Assembly: GCF_900128925.1 (NCBI RefSeq)
Contig: NZ_FQUJ01000012.1
Location: 62,001 to 126,000, forward strand
Length of the DNA: 64,000 bases
Origin: Modicisalibacter ilicicola DSM 19980
GTDB taxonomy: Bacteria > Pseudomonadota > Gammaproteobacteria > Pseudomonadales > Halomonadaceae
Reading direction: 5' to 3'
Shown: piece after piece, positions 37,356-45,868 of the stretch
Layout of the letters: each line of letters starts with the position of its first letter
How positions within the stretch are numbered: position 1 is the stretch's first letter
The notes under the pieces: generated by a model
Told to the model about the DNA's origin: nothing
Database searches by the model: none
The model's input: only the letters and a program-made list of their open reading frames with translations
Program-made: the position numbers and the translations under genes

Positions 37356-38768
37356 ATGACAACGCCAAGCAATCGACAAGCCGATCAGACTGCCCCCCTG
37401 CCATCGGAGACGATACAGGCCTTCGCAGAGGGCCTGCGCGGCGAACTGATCCAACCCCATGATGCGCGCTACGACGAGGCACGGCGGGTCTACAACGCGA
37501 TGCACGATCGATGCCCGGCGCTGATCGTCCGCGCCGCCGATGTGGCGGACGTGATGACCAGCGTCGCCTTCGCCAGGCAGCATGAACTGCCGCTTGCCGT
37601 TCGCGGTGGCGGTCACAGCGTTCCCGGTTTCGGCACCTGCGACGACGGGCTGGTGCTCGACCTCGGCCGGATGCGCGGCATTCGCGTCGAGCCCGAGGCG
37701 CGGCGGGTTCACGCCGAAGGAGGCTGTACCTGGGCGGATCTCAATCACGCCACCGCCGCCTTCGACCTGGCGACCACCGGCGGTATCGTCTCCACCACCG
37801 GCATCGCCGGCCTGACCCTGGGCGGTGGTCTGGGCTATCTTGCCCGCCGTTGCGGGCTAGCCTGCGACAACCTGCTGTCGGCGGATGTGGTCACCGCCGA
37901 GGGCCGCTTGCTGACCTGCAGCGAAGAACGGCATCCGGAACTGTTCTGGGCGCTGCGCGGGGGCGGTGGCAATTTCGGGGTGGTGACCAGCTTCGAGTAC
38001 CGGCTGCACGAGGTGTCCGACATCTTCGGCGGGCCGACCTTCTACCCCCTCGAGGGCGACGTGCTGCGCCGCTATCAAGAGTTGATCGCCGAGGCGCCGG
38101 AGGCCTTGGGCGCGATCCTTGGTATCACCCTGGGGCCACCGCTGCCCTTTCTGCCCGAGCGGTGGCACGGCCAGCCGGTGGCCGTGGTACTGACCTGCTG
38201 GAGCGGGCCGGCGAGCGAGGACGAGACGATACGCGAGCGTCTCGAAGGCCTCGGTCCCGTGCTGGGGCAGCTTGTCCAGCGCATGCCGTACCCGGCGATC
38301 AACACCCTGTTCGACGAACTGCTGCCCGCCGGGCTCCACCACTATTGGAAGGGCTGTTTCACCCGGCAGCTGACCGACGAGGCGATCGCGGTGCATCTCG
38401 ACCATGGCAGCCGGATACCCTGCCTGCAGACCGCGACGCTGCTGTTTCCCATCGACGGCGCCTGCCGGCGTGTCGCCCCCGAGGCCACGGCATTTGCCTA
38501 CCGGGACGCCAATTTCGCCACGGCGCTCGGGCCGAGCTGGCCGGACCCTGCCGACAGCGAGCGCAATCTCGCCTGGGGCCGCGACTACTACCAGGCCCTG
38601 CGGCCCCACTCGGAGGCGGGCGGCTACGTGAACTTCATGTCCGGGGACGATCAACCCCGGGTGCGAGACAACTATCGGCAGAACTACGACCGGCTGGCCA
38701 GGATCAAGGCCCGCTTCGATCCGACCAACCTGTTCCGGCTCAATCAGAATATCGAACCGCTGCCTTGA
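37356..38768 (+). CDS. FAD-binding oxidoreductase, BBE/PCMH family
   Basis: The 470-aa protein has a PCMH-type FAD domain: residues LAVRGGGHSVPGF carry the histidine that binds FAD covalently. GGIVSTTGIAGLTLGGGLGYL forms the second pocket and lacks the cysteine used for bicovalent attachment, so one covalent bond is expected. The C-terminal BBE segment (YRQNYDRLARIKARFDPTNLF) closes the substrate site. Such enzymes oxidise sugars, alcohols or secondary metabolites with O2. The ATG at 37356 follows AGAGGTG. It is divergent from the SARP-like regulator that likely controls it. Confidence 0.88.
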   Translation: MTTPSNRQADQTAPLPSETIQAFAEGLRGELIQPHDARYDEARRVYNAMHDRCPALIVRAADVADVMTSVAFARQHELPLAVRGGGHSVPGFGTCDDGLVLDLGRMRGIRVEPEARRVHAEGGCTWADLNHATAAFDLATTGGIVSTTGIAGLTLGGGLGYLARRCGLACDNLLSADVVTAEGRLLTCSEERHPELFWALRGGGGNFGVVTSFEYRLHEVSDIFGGPTFYPLEGDVLRRYQELIAEAPEALGAILGITLGPPLPFLPERWHGQPVAVVLTCWSGPASEDETIRERLEGLGPVLGQLVQRMPYPAINTLFDELLPAGLHHYWKGCFTRQLTDEAIAVHLDHGSRIPCLQTATLLFPIDGACRRVAPEATAFAYRDANFATALGPSWPDPADSERNLAWGRDYYQALRPHSEAGGYVNFMSGDDQPRVRDNYRQNYDRLARIKARFDPTNLFRLNQNIEPLP

Positions 38769-38783
38769 TGTTGTTGCAAGCCA

Positions 38784-38963
38784 TTAGGGAATTGCTGAAT
38801 AAATCGCCGAGCGAAATAAGCGGGCGTCGCTACGCTGCAAGGCGCACGGAGCGCAGAAAACGAGACATAACATGGGGTTAGGCGAGTTTCGACCGGGCTG
38901 GCGCACCAGCACCGCGCAACGCAGTAATTCGTTCGTGTAGGCATTTATGCAGTGATTCCTTAG
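38784..38963. mobile_element. MITE-like element (172 bp) with TTAG target duplications
   Basis: Imperfect 17-bp terminal inverted repeats lie at 38788-38804 and 38943-38959 (matching GGAAT..CTG.ATAAAT, 14 of 17). They are flanked on both sides by TTAG (38784-38787 and 38960-38963). No open frame lies inside. A 4-bp YTAR duplication is typical of IS5-group transposases, which could move it in trans; none is in the window. The right TTAG supplies the stop codon (TAA) of the DUF2182 gene. Confidence 0.72.
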
Positions 38964-39751
38964 ATGCCATCCAAGATCAGGGCGATGCCGACAAGCCCCA
39001 GCGTCACGCCGGCCACCCGGCCGATGAGCTCTCCTCCAGGCGCCAGCTTCTCGATGAGGACGAAAGCGGCGATCAGCGCGACCCAGAGCAGGTTCATGAC
39101 GCCGGCGGTGAACAACAGCAGCATCAAGGCCCAGCAGCAGCCGACACAGTAAAGCCCATGCTCGGCGCCCATCCGGAAGGCGCCTTGCGCCCCCGGCCGC
39201 CAACGGAACAGGAAGAACTGCAGCGGTGCGCGACATTTTTCCAGGCAGGCGTTCTTGACCGGAAGCCACTGGTAGAGGCCGGCGGCGATGAACAGGCTAC
39301 CGCTCAGCAGGGTGCTCGCCGAGGTCATGGCGGGTGTCAGCAAGCGCCAGGTTTCGAAGGCGGCCTGCAGGACTGTCGCCGCCAGGCTGAAGGCGGTCCA
39401 GACAGCGAGATATCCCAGCGCGAAGACCCACACGGACGGCAAGCCGGGGGCGTTCTCTCGGCTCTTTTTCGCCATCGAGCCGTAGAGCAGGATGGCCGGT
39501 GCCGCACTGGGCAGCATCATGGCGACCATCATCACCGCCCACATGACGAAGGTGAGCAAGAGCGGGCCGACATTCCAGGCGCTGTCAGCCGCCTCGACGG
39601 AGCCCGGCCCCGCCATCTCGCCCATCATCGCATCCATGCGATAAGCCTCGACGCCAAGATAAAGCCACGCAAGCGCCGCCAGGGCGAGCAGGCCGGCGAG
39701 CGCAACGTAGCGCTCGCGTGACCAGCCGTTGCGGATATTTGCCAAGGTCAT
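38960..39751 (-). CDS. DUF2182 family integral membrane protein, probably metal-binding
   Basis: The 263-aa protein has about six or seven transmembrane helices. It carries the family block YCVGCCWALMLLLFTAGVMNL and a methionine-rich stretch WAVMMVAMMLPSAAP, both pointing to metal (copper-type) coordination, though function is unproven. It follows the DUF1326 gene by 29 nt, a widespread gene pair. Its stop codon lies in the target duplication of a MITE-like insertion, so the reading frame ends exactly where the element begins. Confidence 0.85.
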   Translation of the reverse strand: MTLANIRNGWSRERYVALAGLLALAALAWLYLGVEAYRMDAMMGEMAGPGSVEAADSAWNVGPLLLTFVMWAVMMVAMMLPSAAPAILLYGSMAKKSRENAPGLPSVWVFALGYLAVWTAFSLAATVLQAAFETWRLLTPAMTSASTLLSGSLFIAAGLYQWLPVKNACLEKCRAPLQFFLFRWRPGAQGAFRMGAEHGLYCVGCCWALMLLLFTAGVMNLLWVALIAAFVLIEKLAPGGELIGRVAGVTLGLVGIALILDGI

Positions 39752-39780
39752 CGGTAACGACTCCCAAGCGCTATCGACGC

Positions 39781-40395
39781 TTATCCCGCCCAGGAAAAGG
39801 GCGCAAAGTGGCCGTTTCTCAGCCCGCTGGCGTCTTCCCAGTCGATGCCGAAGGCGTGGAAGCGACTATGGCTCGCGTTCGCCAGGGCCAGTTTCGGCGA
39901 TACCGGGTGAGCCGTGTTTTCCAGGTAGATCGGTTCGCCTTCCTTCGAGACGCTGGGCACCCCCACCAGGGCCTGGTCGACCAGATCCCCTGCCTTGACG
40001 GTGCGATTCAGCCCGTCAGTTTCGAAGGTGATCGATCGTTTCTCGACCCCGGCCATTTCACCGACCAGCGGTGCCAGCGCGGCCATGGGCCCGCCCGCGG
40101 CGCCCGAGGCGATCTCGCCGATGGCCTGGGTCTGGGCCTCGTCCGCCTTGTCGTCGATGATGAGGCCGACCTTGATGTTGCCCTCCGCCATGGGCCCGGG
40201 TGAGTGCATCAAGACGACGAACGACAGGCCATTCAGGGCCGTGCCGTCCTTGTCGCCATCGTCGATACGCATCGCGATCGCCGCCTTGCAATCGCCCTCG
40301 GTGGGTCTGGCGGTCAGGTTCGAACCGATGCAGGGGCAGATGAAGTCGCAGTTGCAGGTCTCCATGTACTGCCCCTCGATATGCCAATTCGCCAT
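39781..40395 (-). CDS. DUF1326 domain protein
   Basis: The 204-aa soluble protein opens with the conserved cysteine cluster ETCNCDFICPC (C14, C16, C20, C22) and IEGQYMETC, followed by the DUF1326 beta-rich domain. Its role is unknown. Regular pairing with DUF2182 and the cysteine cluster suggest that it delivers or senses a metal. GAGGAGG lies before the ATG at 40395. The gene is divergent from an HxlR regulator that may control it. Confidence 0.85.
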   Translation of the reverse strand: MANWHIEGQYMETCNCDFICPCIGSNLTARPTEGDCKAAIAMRIDDGDKDGTALNGLSFVVLMHSPGPMAEGNIKVGLIIDDKADEAQTQAIGEIASGAAGGPMAALAPLVGEMAGVEKRSITFETDGLNRTVKAGDLVDQALVGVPSVSKEGEPIYLENTAHPVSPKLALANASHSRFHAFGIDWEDASGLRNGHFAPFSWAG

Positions 40396-40709
40396 GCCTA
40401 ATTCCTCCTCGAAGGTGCTTATCGATCTCCGCCGAGCCTGACCAGGCAAGACAGGAAGCACCTTGCTGATCCGTGACGTACATGCCCCTCGACGAGCGCA
40501 TCGATCAGCCTCTCGCTCCCGGTGGCGGTCGCTCGTAGAGGTTTACGTTGCGATCGAATGGGACCCGATGCACGAGAAAGAATGGCACCGAGGATGCCTT
40601 TACCGCCAGTTCACGGTCTGAACCCTGCCCGATATAGTTTCTGAACTCCTCGTTGGGGCGCTGGGTCTGCCAGACTTGGAAGAAGAGCAGGACACGAAGA
40701 GAGGCCAAG
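40396..40709. other. Divergent intergenic region DUF1326 gene / HxlR gene
   Basis: This 314-bp gap holds the divergent promoters. An imperfect palindrome AGTTTCTGAACT lies at 40636-40647 next to a possible -10 (GATATA, 40631-40636). A short minus-strand open frame (40505-40708) has no recognisable product and no ribosome site. No RNA gene is seen. Confidence 0.5.
40636..40647. promoter_or_regulatory. Candidate HxlR operator (imperfect palindrome)
   Basis: AGTTTCTGAACT is a 12-bp near-palindrome 63 bp before the regulator gene and beside a possible -10 box. HxlR dimers bind such sites and often autoregulate. This is pattern-only evidence. Confidence 0.3.
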
Positions 40710-41408
40710 ATGACGAACGCGAGCTATCAGCAGTTCTGCCCCGTCGCCATGGCGGCAGAAACGCTTTGCACACGCTGGACGATCGTCCTCTTGCGGGAGC
40801 TGGTCGCCGGCTCCACGCGCTTCAACGAGCTTCGGCGCGGCGTGCCGCGCATGTCGCCGGCGCTCTTGTCGAAACGCCTTTGCGAGCTCGAGACCGCCGG
40901 GATCATCGTGCGCGAGCAACTGTCGCCGGGGTCGGACATCAGCGTGTATCGACTGACACAGGCCGGCCGGGATCTTCAGCCGGTCATCGAGGCCATCGGC
41001 ATCTGGGGCCAGAAATGGGTCGAGACCGAGCCGTCGCTAGAAAACCTCGATCCCGAACTCTTGATGTGGGACATGCGGCGCAATCTCGACACCGAGCCGG
41101 TGCCGGCGGACCGGACGGTGATCGAGTTCATCTATCCTGAGCTGCCGGCGTCCCAGCGCAAATGGTGGCTGCTCGTCGAGCCCGATCGCAGCGTCGATCT
41201 CTGTCACATCGATCCGGGCTTCGATGTGGACCTCTACGTCTCGGTCGATCTGCGCACGATGACCGAGATATGGATGGGGCTGAAGACCGTCACGCGGGCG
41301 GTCGAGAATGGGAAACTCACCATCATCGGCCGTCGCGATCTGGCCGATGCCATGCAGGCCTGGCTGGGGCTCAGCCCGTTTGCCAAGGTGAGAAAGCTGG
41401 CCACTTGA
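40710..41408 (+). CDS. HxlR family transcriptional regulator with C-terminal sterol-carrier-like domain
   Basis: The 232-aa protein starts with an HxlR winged helix (residues 1-105: YQQFCPVAMAAETLCTRW, then RRGVPRMSPALLSKRLCELE). The cysteine C10 just before the helix is the residue that senses oxidants or electrophiles in relatives. A second domain (about 125-230) resembles the SCP2-like domain fused to HxlR in many proteobacteria and may bind a lipid-like ligand. It is divergent from the DUF1326-DUF2182 genes. Confidence 0.86.
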   Translation: MTNASYQQFCPVAMAAETLCTRWTIVLLRELVAGSTRFNELRRGVPRMSPALLSKRLCELETAGIIVREQLSPGSDISVYRLTQAGRDLQPVIEAIGIWGQKWVETEPSLENLDPELLMWDMRRNLDTEPVPADRTVIEFIYPELPASQRKWWLLVEPDRSVDLCHIDPGFDVDLYVSVDLRTMTEIWMGLKTVTRAVENGKLTIIGRRDLADAMQAWLGLSPFAKVRKLAT

Positions 41409-41428
41409 GAACCTCATCTCAGGGGGTG

Positions 41429-41454
41429 AATTCCACGCCCAACGACGAAGAACC
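41429..41454. repeat. 26-bp intergenic repeat, copy 2 (possible IS end)
   Basis: It matches 12099-12124 at 23 of 26 positions in the same orientation and also sits between converging genes, 20 bp from each stop codon. It may be a remnant transposon end or a dispersed intergenic repeat of the host. Confidence 0.45.
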
Positions 41455-41474
41455 CTAAAAAACCTCTCGGCACG

Positions 41475-41906
41475 TTACTCCGCCATGCTGACACCGGATC
41501 CGCCAATGTCGTCGGGGAGGTCCCTGAATTTCTGCAGTCCATCGTGGATCCGCAGCACGGCCTCCTGGTAGTGCACGTGAACGCCGGGTGTGAACCGGAG
41601 TTCGGGCAGGATCGCCGCGTAGACATCCGTCAGGCCGAGCTCCGGGTGTTCGGTGAGGATGTGCCCGCCACAGGTCCTGCACCATTTGCGGTGGCTTTGC
41701 GGTGTCTTGTGGTAGGAGCCGATGTTGTCCTCGCCCCTGATGATGCGAACGGCTTCCGGCTTCCATAGGGTAAAGGCGTTTATCGGTCCCGCGGACCAGT
41801 GCCTGCAGGAATCGCAATGACAGTAGCCCATGGCCTCCGGCTCGCCGTTGACCGCCAGTTGCACGGCGCCACAGAAGCAGCTTCCTGTATAGGTGGTGTT
41901 GCTCAT
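41475..41906 (-). CDS. GFA family protein (glutathione-dependent formaldehyde-activating fold)
   Basis: The 143-aa protein carries the zinc ligands of the GFA/CENP-V fold: GSCFCGAV, CHCDSC and CRTCGG. The name derives from S-hydroxymethylglutathione synthase, but most members are of unknown function and probably bind glutathione adducts. The ATG at 41906 has GGGAG-like sequence upstream. It is divergent from a GlxA-type regulator 158 bp away, which may control it. Confidence 0.85.
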   Translation of the reverse strand: MSNTTYTGSCFCGAVQLAVNGEPEAMGYCHCDSCRHWSAGPINAFTLWKPEAVRIIRGEDNIGSYHKTPQSHRKWCRTCGGHILTEHPELGLTDVYAAILPELRFTPGVHVHYQEAVLRIHDGLQKFRDLPDDIGGSGVSMAE

Positions 41907-42064
41907 GATCCGTCTCCCCATCGTATGCGTGGATTGTGTCCGTCGAGCGGCTTGCCCTTCGGCCCGCCGCTTTGTGCATGGGTCGAGTATTCCTCAGTCA
42001 CGTCTTTTCGCGTAGTGGCTGGAGCGACACAATACAGAGGTGATCCTGACATCGGAGTTGAAGG

Positions 42065-43084
42065 ATGATTGATGTCACCGTGGTTCTGGTGGAGGGTGGG
42101 ATGCCGTCGACCGCCGTTGCTCCGGTGGAGGTGTTCAGCATGGCCGGCGTGCTTTGGAACACCATGCGAGGTGAGCCGGTGGAGCCGCATTTCCGGGTGC
42201 GCACGGCGTCCCAGGATGGCCAGCGGGTGTCCACGGCCGTGAGCCTGAACCTGGAGCCGAGCTTTGCCATTGCAGACGTGGAGTCGACCGATCTTATCAT
42301 CGTCTCCGCGGTGGGCGCGGATCTGGAATCCGCCTGTCCGGCCAACACGGCGCTTTACCCGTGGCTGCGGAAGTGGCACGAGCATGGCGTCACCATTGCC
42401 GGTGTCTGTGCGGGTGTAGCGCTGCTCGCCGAGGCCGGCATCCTGGATGATCGCCCAGCGACGACTCACTGGGGCGTGGTTGATACGTGCCGACGTCGGT
42501 ATCCGCGAGTCCACTGGCAGCCGGAGCGGTTTTTGACGGAAAGCGACAATGTGCTGTGTAGCGGCGGCGTATATGCCTCCGTTGATATCAGTCTCTATCT
42601 GGTCGAGAAACTCTGCGGCCACAGGATTGCCATGGAGACGGCCAAGGCGCTGTTGCTGGAGACGCCGCGTGTCTGGCAGGCCGGGTACGCGGCGGAACCA
42701 CCCGAGGTGTCGCATGAGGACAGCCAGATCCGGCGAGTGCAGGAATGGCTGTTTCACAATTTCAACGAACCGGTCCGGATAGATGCTCTGGCCGGGCGCG
42801 TGGGCATGAGCCCGCGGAACTTTGCCCGGCGTTTCAAGGTGGCTACCGGAGAAACGCCTACAGGCTACCTGCATCGCCTGCGAATCAATGCCGCCCGCCA
42901 TCTGCTGGAAAACGAGCAGCAGACGATTCAGCAGGTGAGCCGTGCCGTCGGCTATGACGACCTGGCTTTTTTCCGGCGGGTGTTCAAGCGCTATGTGGGG
43001 TCACCGCCGCAGCGATACCGGAAGCGCTTCGAGATCCGCCCGCCCGAGAACGTGGCTATCGCCGGGCGTGCCCCGCATCGGTGA
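42065..43084 (+). CDS. GlxA family transcriptional regulator (DJ-1/PfpI + AraC HTH)
   Basis: The 339-aa protein has an N-terminal DJ-1/PfpI-like domain (residues 1-190, with the nucleophile-elbow cysteine in GVCAGVALLAEAG). A C-terminal AraC-type pair of helix-turn-helix motifs follows (about 225-325: RVGMSPRNFARRFKVATG and the second helix near VGYDDLAFFRRVFKR). Such proteins control amine, betaine or aldehyde catabolism in pseudomonads. The ligand is not evident. CGGAG lies 7 nt before the ATG. The neighbouring divergent GFA gene is a likely target. Confidence 0.9.
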   Translation: MIDVTVVLVEGGMPSTAVAPVEVFSMAGVLWNTMRGEPVEPHFRVRTASQDGQRVSTAVSLNLEPSFAIADVESTDLIIVSAVGADLESACPANTALYPWLRKWHEHGVTIAGVCAGVALLAEAGILDDRPATTHWGVVDTCRRRYPRVHWQPERFLTESDNVLCSGGVYASVDISLYLVEKLCGHRIAMETAKALLLETPRVWQAGYAAEPPEVSHEDSQIRRVQEWLFHNFNEPVRIDALAGRVGMSPRNFARRFKVATGETPTGYLHRLRINAARHLLENEQQTIQQVSRAVGYDDLAFFRRVFKRYVGSPPQRYRKRFEIRPPENVAIAGRAPHR

Positions 43085-43096
43085 ACCGGTGCGGGG
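43071..43096 (+). terminator. Hairpin at the end of the GlxA-type regulator gene
   Basis: An 11-bp imperfect stem (43071-43081 with 43086-43096) overlaps the stop codon. There is no clear U-tract, so strength is uncertain. Confidence 0.5.
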
Positions 43097-43298
43097 CTAC
43101 CCACCGGCTACAACACAGAACAAACGATTTCTTTTGTATAGGTACTTACCCTGGTTGCACTGCTGGTTGTACTGATAGTGCTAAGCCATCCTTTCTAGGC
43201 TGAAAATGAGGAGCGGGATATGACAAGAAGACAACCCACGCCTGCGGCAATGGCTCGATAGGAGCGAGAGCTTGCCCAGCCCCCAAGGGATAACCTGG

Positions 43299-43691
43299 TT
43301 ATCGAGACTGGGCCATTTCGTGTTGCGCGGCCAGGGCAAGAAAGGCCGAACGGCTGAGATGGCGCGCTTGGGCGGCTTCGTCGATCCGGGCCACCAGACA
43401 CTCGGGCAGGCTGACATTCACACGCACCGCGCGAGTGCGGATTCTTGACAGGTCGATGTCGAGCAGCATCCAGTATCCCCCCTGGAAGCGCTCGTCGTCC
43501 TGCCACTCTTCCGGGGCCGACGGCGCGGGGATGGCCATCTCCTCGCCGTCGTAATACACCTCGACCGCCTCTTGGGCCATGCGCGGTAGATCGGCCAGCT
43601 CGTCCGCCGCTGAAAAGCACCCCGGGAAATCGGGAAAGGTGACACCGTAGGCGCTGTCGGCATCCTTGTGAACGTAAGCGGGATAGAGCAT
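43299..43691 (-). CDS. hicB: HicB family antitoxin
   Basis: The 130-aa protein has the N-terminal HicB-like (partial RNase H-type) domain (TFPDFPGCFSAADELADLPRMAQEAVE) and a C-terminal ribbon-helix-helix DNA-binding part (NVSLPECLVARIDEAAQARHLSRSAFLALAA). HicB binds the HicA mRNA interferase and represses the operon. GGAGG lies 6 nt before its ATG and within the end of hicA, which is 2 nt upstream, so the two are coupled. Confidence 0.92.
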   Translation of the reverse strand: MLYPAYVHKDADSAYGVTFPDFPGCFSAADELADLPRMAQEAVEVYYDGEEMAIPAPSAPEEWQDDERFQGGYWMLLDIDLSRIRTRAVRVNVSLPECLVARIDEAAQARHLSRSAFLALAAQHEMAQSR

Positions 43692-43693
43692 TT

Positions 43694-43954
43694 TTACCTC
43701 CAGACCCAGCCGGCTTGGCGATAGATGTTGCGCAGCGTGCCGATGGCGATGTCCTTGCGAGGATCGGGAACGACCACATGCCCTGGAGATCCAGGATGCT
43801 TGAATTTCATGTGATCGCCCTTGCCGCCGACGTGTTGCCAGCCTTCGGCCTTCAATCGCCGGATGACGTCTGCGCTTTTCCTGTTGTGTAGTTTTGCGCA
43901 AACATGCTCGTCATGCAAGTGCAGGCGGTATGTCCCTACCGCCCCTCGCCGCAC
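43694..43954 (-). CDS. hicA: HicA-type mRNA interferase toxin, start codon uncertain
   Basis: The core of about 61 residues (from KSADVIRRL to the end) is a HicA double-stranded-RNA-binding-fold toxin with the catalytic histidine in GGKGDHMKF and the VPDPRKDIAIGTLRNI segment. HicA proteins usually start M-K-S-A-D-V. Here that position (codon at 43882) is AGG, not ATG. The frame continues upstream to a GTG at 43954, overlapping the end of the phosphodiesterase gene by 19 nt, with a TTG in between. Either an extended toxin is made or the toxin has lost its start. Confidence 0.75.
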   Translation of the reverse strand: MRRGAVGTYRLHLHDEHVCAKLHNRKSADVIRRLKAEGWQHVGGKGDHMKFKHPGSPGHVVVPDPRKDIAIGTLRNIYRQAGWVWR

Positions 43955-45264
43955 CCGTTGGCCTCGAGGAATAGCGTCCTCCCCTCGACGCCGGTGACCG
44001 GCTGGTCGGTGAAGAAGCCGTTCACGCCAAGGCCGAGCAGTTGCACCACCTCGCCGGTGAGGGTCTGGGGGATGCCGTTGGGATGCAGGGTCAGGAACGC
44101 TTCCTCGGCGCGCAGGGTGTAGGGATGCACCAACAGGCCGGCATCGATGGCCCGGGCCAGGAAACCGGCCACCTCGCCGGTCAGCCGCGTGGTGATCTCG
44201 GCCTCGCCGTCGCCGTCGGCATCGACCGGTTCGTCGAGCGTCTCGCGCAGCAGGAAGCTGTTCTTCCAGGGCCCGATACCCTCGGCGTATTCCTCGGCGA
44301 TATGATCGAGCACCGCTGCCGACACCAGATCGCCGTAGTCGGTCTCGGCGGTGATGCCCGAGCCGTCGCCGCCGACAAGGCCGTCGAGTCGACCGTAGAT
44401 CGCCTCGACATCGCCGTTTCCGGCGTTGTAGACCATGTCGTAGGGTGCCGAGAAGCTGCTCTCCGGGGGAGTGTAGGCATTCTCGATGTCGCCATAGAGC
44501 TGCACCAGGGGGAGATCGACATCGAAGCTCGGCATGATGTCGTTCTGCAGTTCGATCAGGTTCTCGAACTCGAAGGACTGGATGAACACCCGTTCGGGGT
44601 CGGTGAACTCCTGCGCCACCAGGGTCTCGATCAGCCTCTTGCCGAGGGACATCTCGATGGCCCCGCCGTCGAGGAACTCGCCCTCCTTGGCGAAATAGGT
44701 CGGGTGCTTGGTTTCCGGGTAGATGCCGACCTTTCGCTGGGTCCGCTTTTCCAGGTCGCGTACCAGGGCGATGACCTCCTCGAGGGTCGGGATCTCGAAC
44801 TGGCCATCGAATGTCGTGTTCTCCGGGCGGGTGTCGGGAATGCGCTCCTCGGCGCGCAGCGTCTTGATCTCCTCGAGGGTGAAGTCCTCGCTGAACCAGC
44901 CGTTGACCGACACGCCGTCGATGACCTTGGTCGTCTCGCGATCGGCGAACTCCGGGCGTTCGTCCACGTCCGTGGTGCCGCTCAGTTCGTTCTCGTGGCG
45001 CACGATGAGCACGCCGTCCTTGGTTGCCACCAGGTCCGGCTCGATGAAGTCGGCCCCCTGCTCGACGGCGAGCTCGTAGGCCTCGAGGGTGTGTTCGGGG
45101 CGAAACCCACTGGCTCCTCGGTGGCCGATGACGATGGGCATTTCCGCTTCGGCAAGGCAGGCATCCGCACGCGCCTTGGCCTCGGCGAATATCGGTGCCG
45201 CGGGCAGGGCCAGCAGGGGAATCAGGGCCAACGAGGCGCTAGCCACGATAGTCTGAGATTGCAT
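43936..45264 (-). CDS. glpQ: Secreted glycerophosphodiester phosphodiesterase
   Basis: The 442-aa protein has a signal peptide (about residues 1-27, ending PIFAEA) and the GDPD TIM barrel. The catalytic H48 lies in IGHRGASG, then comes the metal-binding EPDL segment and a second histidine in VRHENELSG. It hydrolyses glycerophosphodiesters in the periplasm to glycerol-3-phosphate and an alcohol. A long acidic insertion (VDADGDGEAE, GGDGSG) looks like a calcium-type loop or halophilic surface. AGGAGA lies before the ATG. hicAB follows on the same strand with overlap. Confidence 0.92.
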   Translation of the reverse strand: MQSQTIVASASLALIPLLALPAAPIFAEAKARADACLAEAEMPIVIGHRGASGFRPEHTLEAYELAVEQGADFIEPDLVATKDGVLIVRHENELSGTTDVDERPEFADRETTKVIDGVSVNGWFSEDFTLEEIKTLRAEERIPDTRPENTTFDGQFEIPTLEEVIALVRDLEKRTQRKVGIYPETKHPTYFAKEGEFLDGGAIEMSLGKRLIETLVAQEFTDPERVFIQSFEFENLIELQNDIMPSFDVDLPLVQLYGDIENAYTPPESSFSAPYDMVYNAGNGDVEAIYGRLDGLVGGDGSGITAETDYGDLVSAAVLDHIAEEYAEGIGPWKNSFLLRETLDEPVDADGDGEAEITTRLTGEVAGFLARAIDAGLLVHPYTLRAEEAFLTLHPNGIPQTLTGEVVQLLGLGVNGFFTDQPVTGVEGRTLFLEANGCGEGR

Positions 45265-45511
45265 GACGGTATTCTCCTGGTGTCATTTATTGTCGTTTCC
45301 TATTCATTACCAATACCGTGGCGCCTGAGCTTGGTGGCGATCGACGGTGGCAACACCTGAGAAGAAAGGATAGTCGGCGACTTGTGACATCACGATGTCC
45401 TCACCTATCGCCAAGCCCCGGCGCTGTACTACGAGAGCGAGGATCTGCCTACACTGTAGGAATGGGTGGATAAGGACATCACTTTCCCTATGCCGCCAGA
45501 GGAGTCATGCC

Positions 45512-45868
45512 ATGAGCCAACTTTCCGAGCAATCCTGCGAAGCCTGCAGCGCCGATGCACCCAAGGCCACCCGGGAGCAGATCGAGGCCTTTCGGCGCGA
45601 CATTCCCGATTGGCAGTTGATCGAGCGCGATGGCATCATGCAACTGGAACGTGTCTTCACGTTCCGCAACTTCAAGCAGGCCCTCGCCTTCACCAACCAG
45701 GTGGGTGACATCGCCGAGGAAGCCGGCCACCATCCGGCGCTGCTCACCGAATGGGGCAAGGTCACCGTGACCTGGTGGTCCCATGCCATCAAGAGCCTGC
45801 ACAAGAACGACTTCATCCTGGCCGCCAGAACCGACGAGGTAGCAGAGTCCAATGTTCGAGCAGATTGA
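45512..45868 (+). CDS. phhB: Pterin-4a-carbinolamine dehydratase
   Basis: PhhB dehydrates the 4a-hydroxy-tetrahydropterin formed by phenylalanine hydroxylase so that the cofactor can be recycled. The 118-aa product has the family active-site motif [23 protein letters not shown]. It has an N-terminal extension with two cysteines (SCEAC). GAGGAG lies 8 nt before the ATG at 45512. Its end overlaps the aminotransferase gene by 17 nt. The hydroxylase gene phhA, usually next to it, is absent here. Confidence 0.92.
   Translation: MSQLSEQSCEACSADAPKATREQIEAFRRDIPDWQLIERDGIMQLERVFTFRNFKQALAFTNQVGDIAEEAGHHPALLTEWGKVTVTWWSHAIKSLHKNDFILAARTDEVAESNVRAD

Noticed and set aside
40505-40708. Minus-strand frame of 67 codons between the DUF1326 and HxlR genes
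   Set aside because: It overlaps the regulator promoter region, lacks a Shine-Dalgarno and shows no similarity to known small proteins.
44041-45360. Open frame of 439 codons on the plus strand opposite the phosphodiesterase gene
   Set aside because: It is an antisense shadow of the GDPD gene; the minus-strand product has a signal peptide and intact catalytic motifs.
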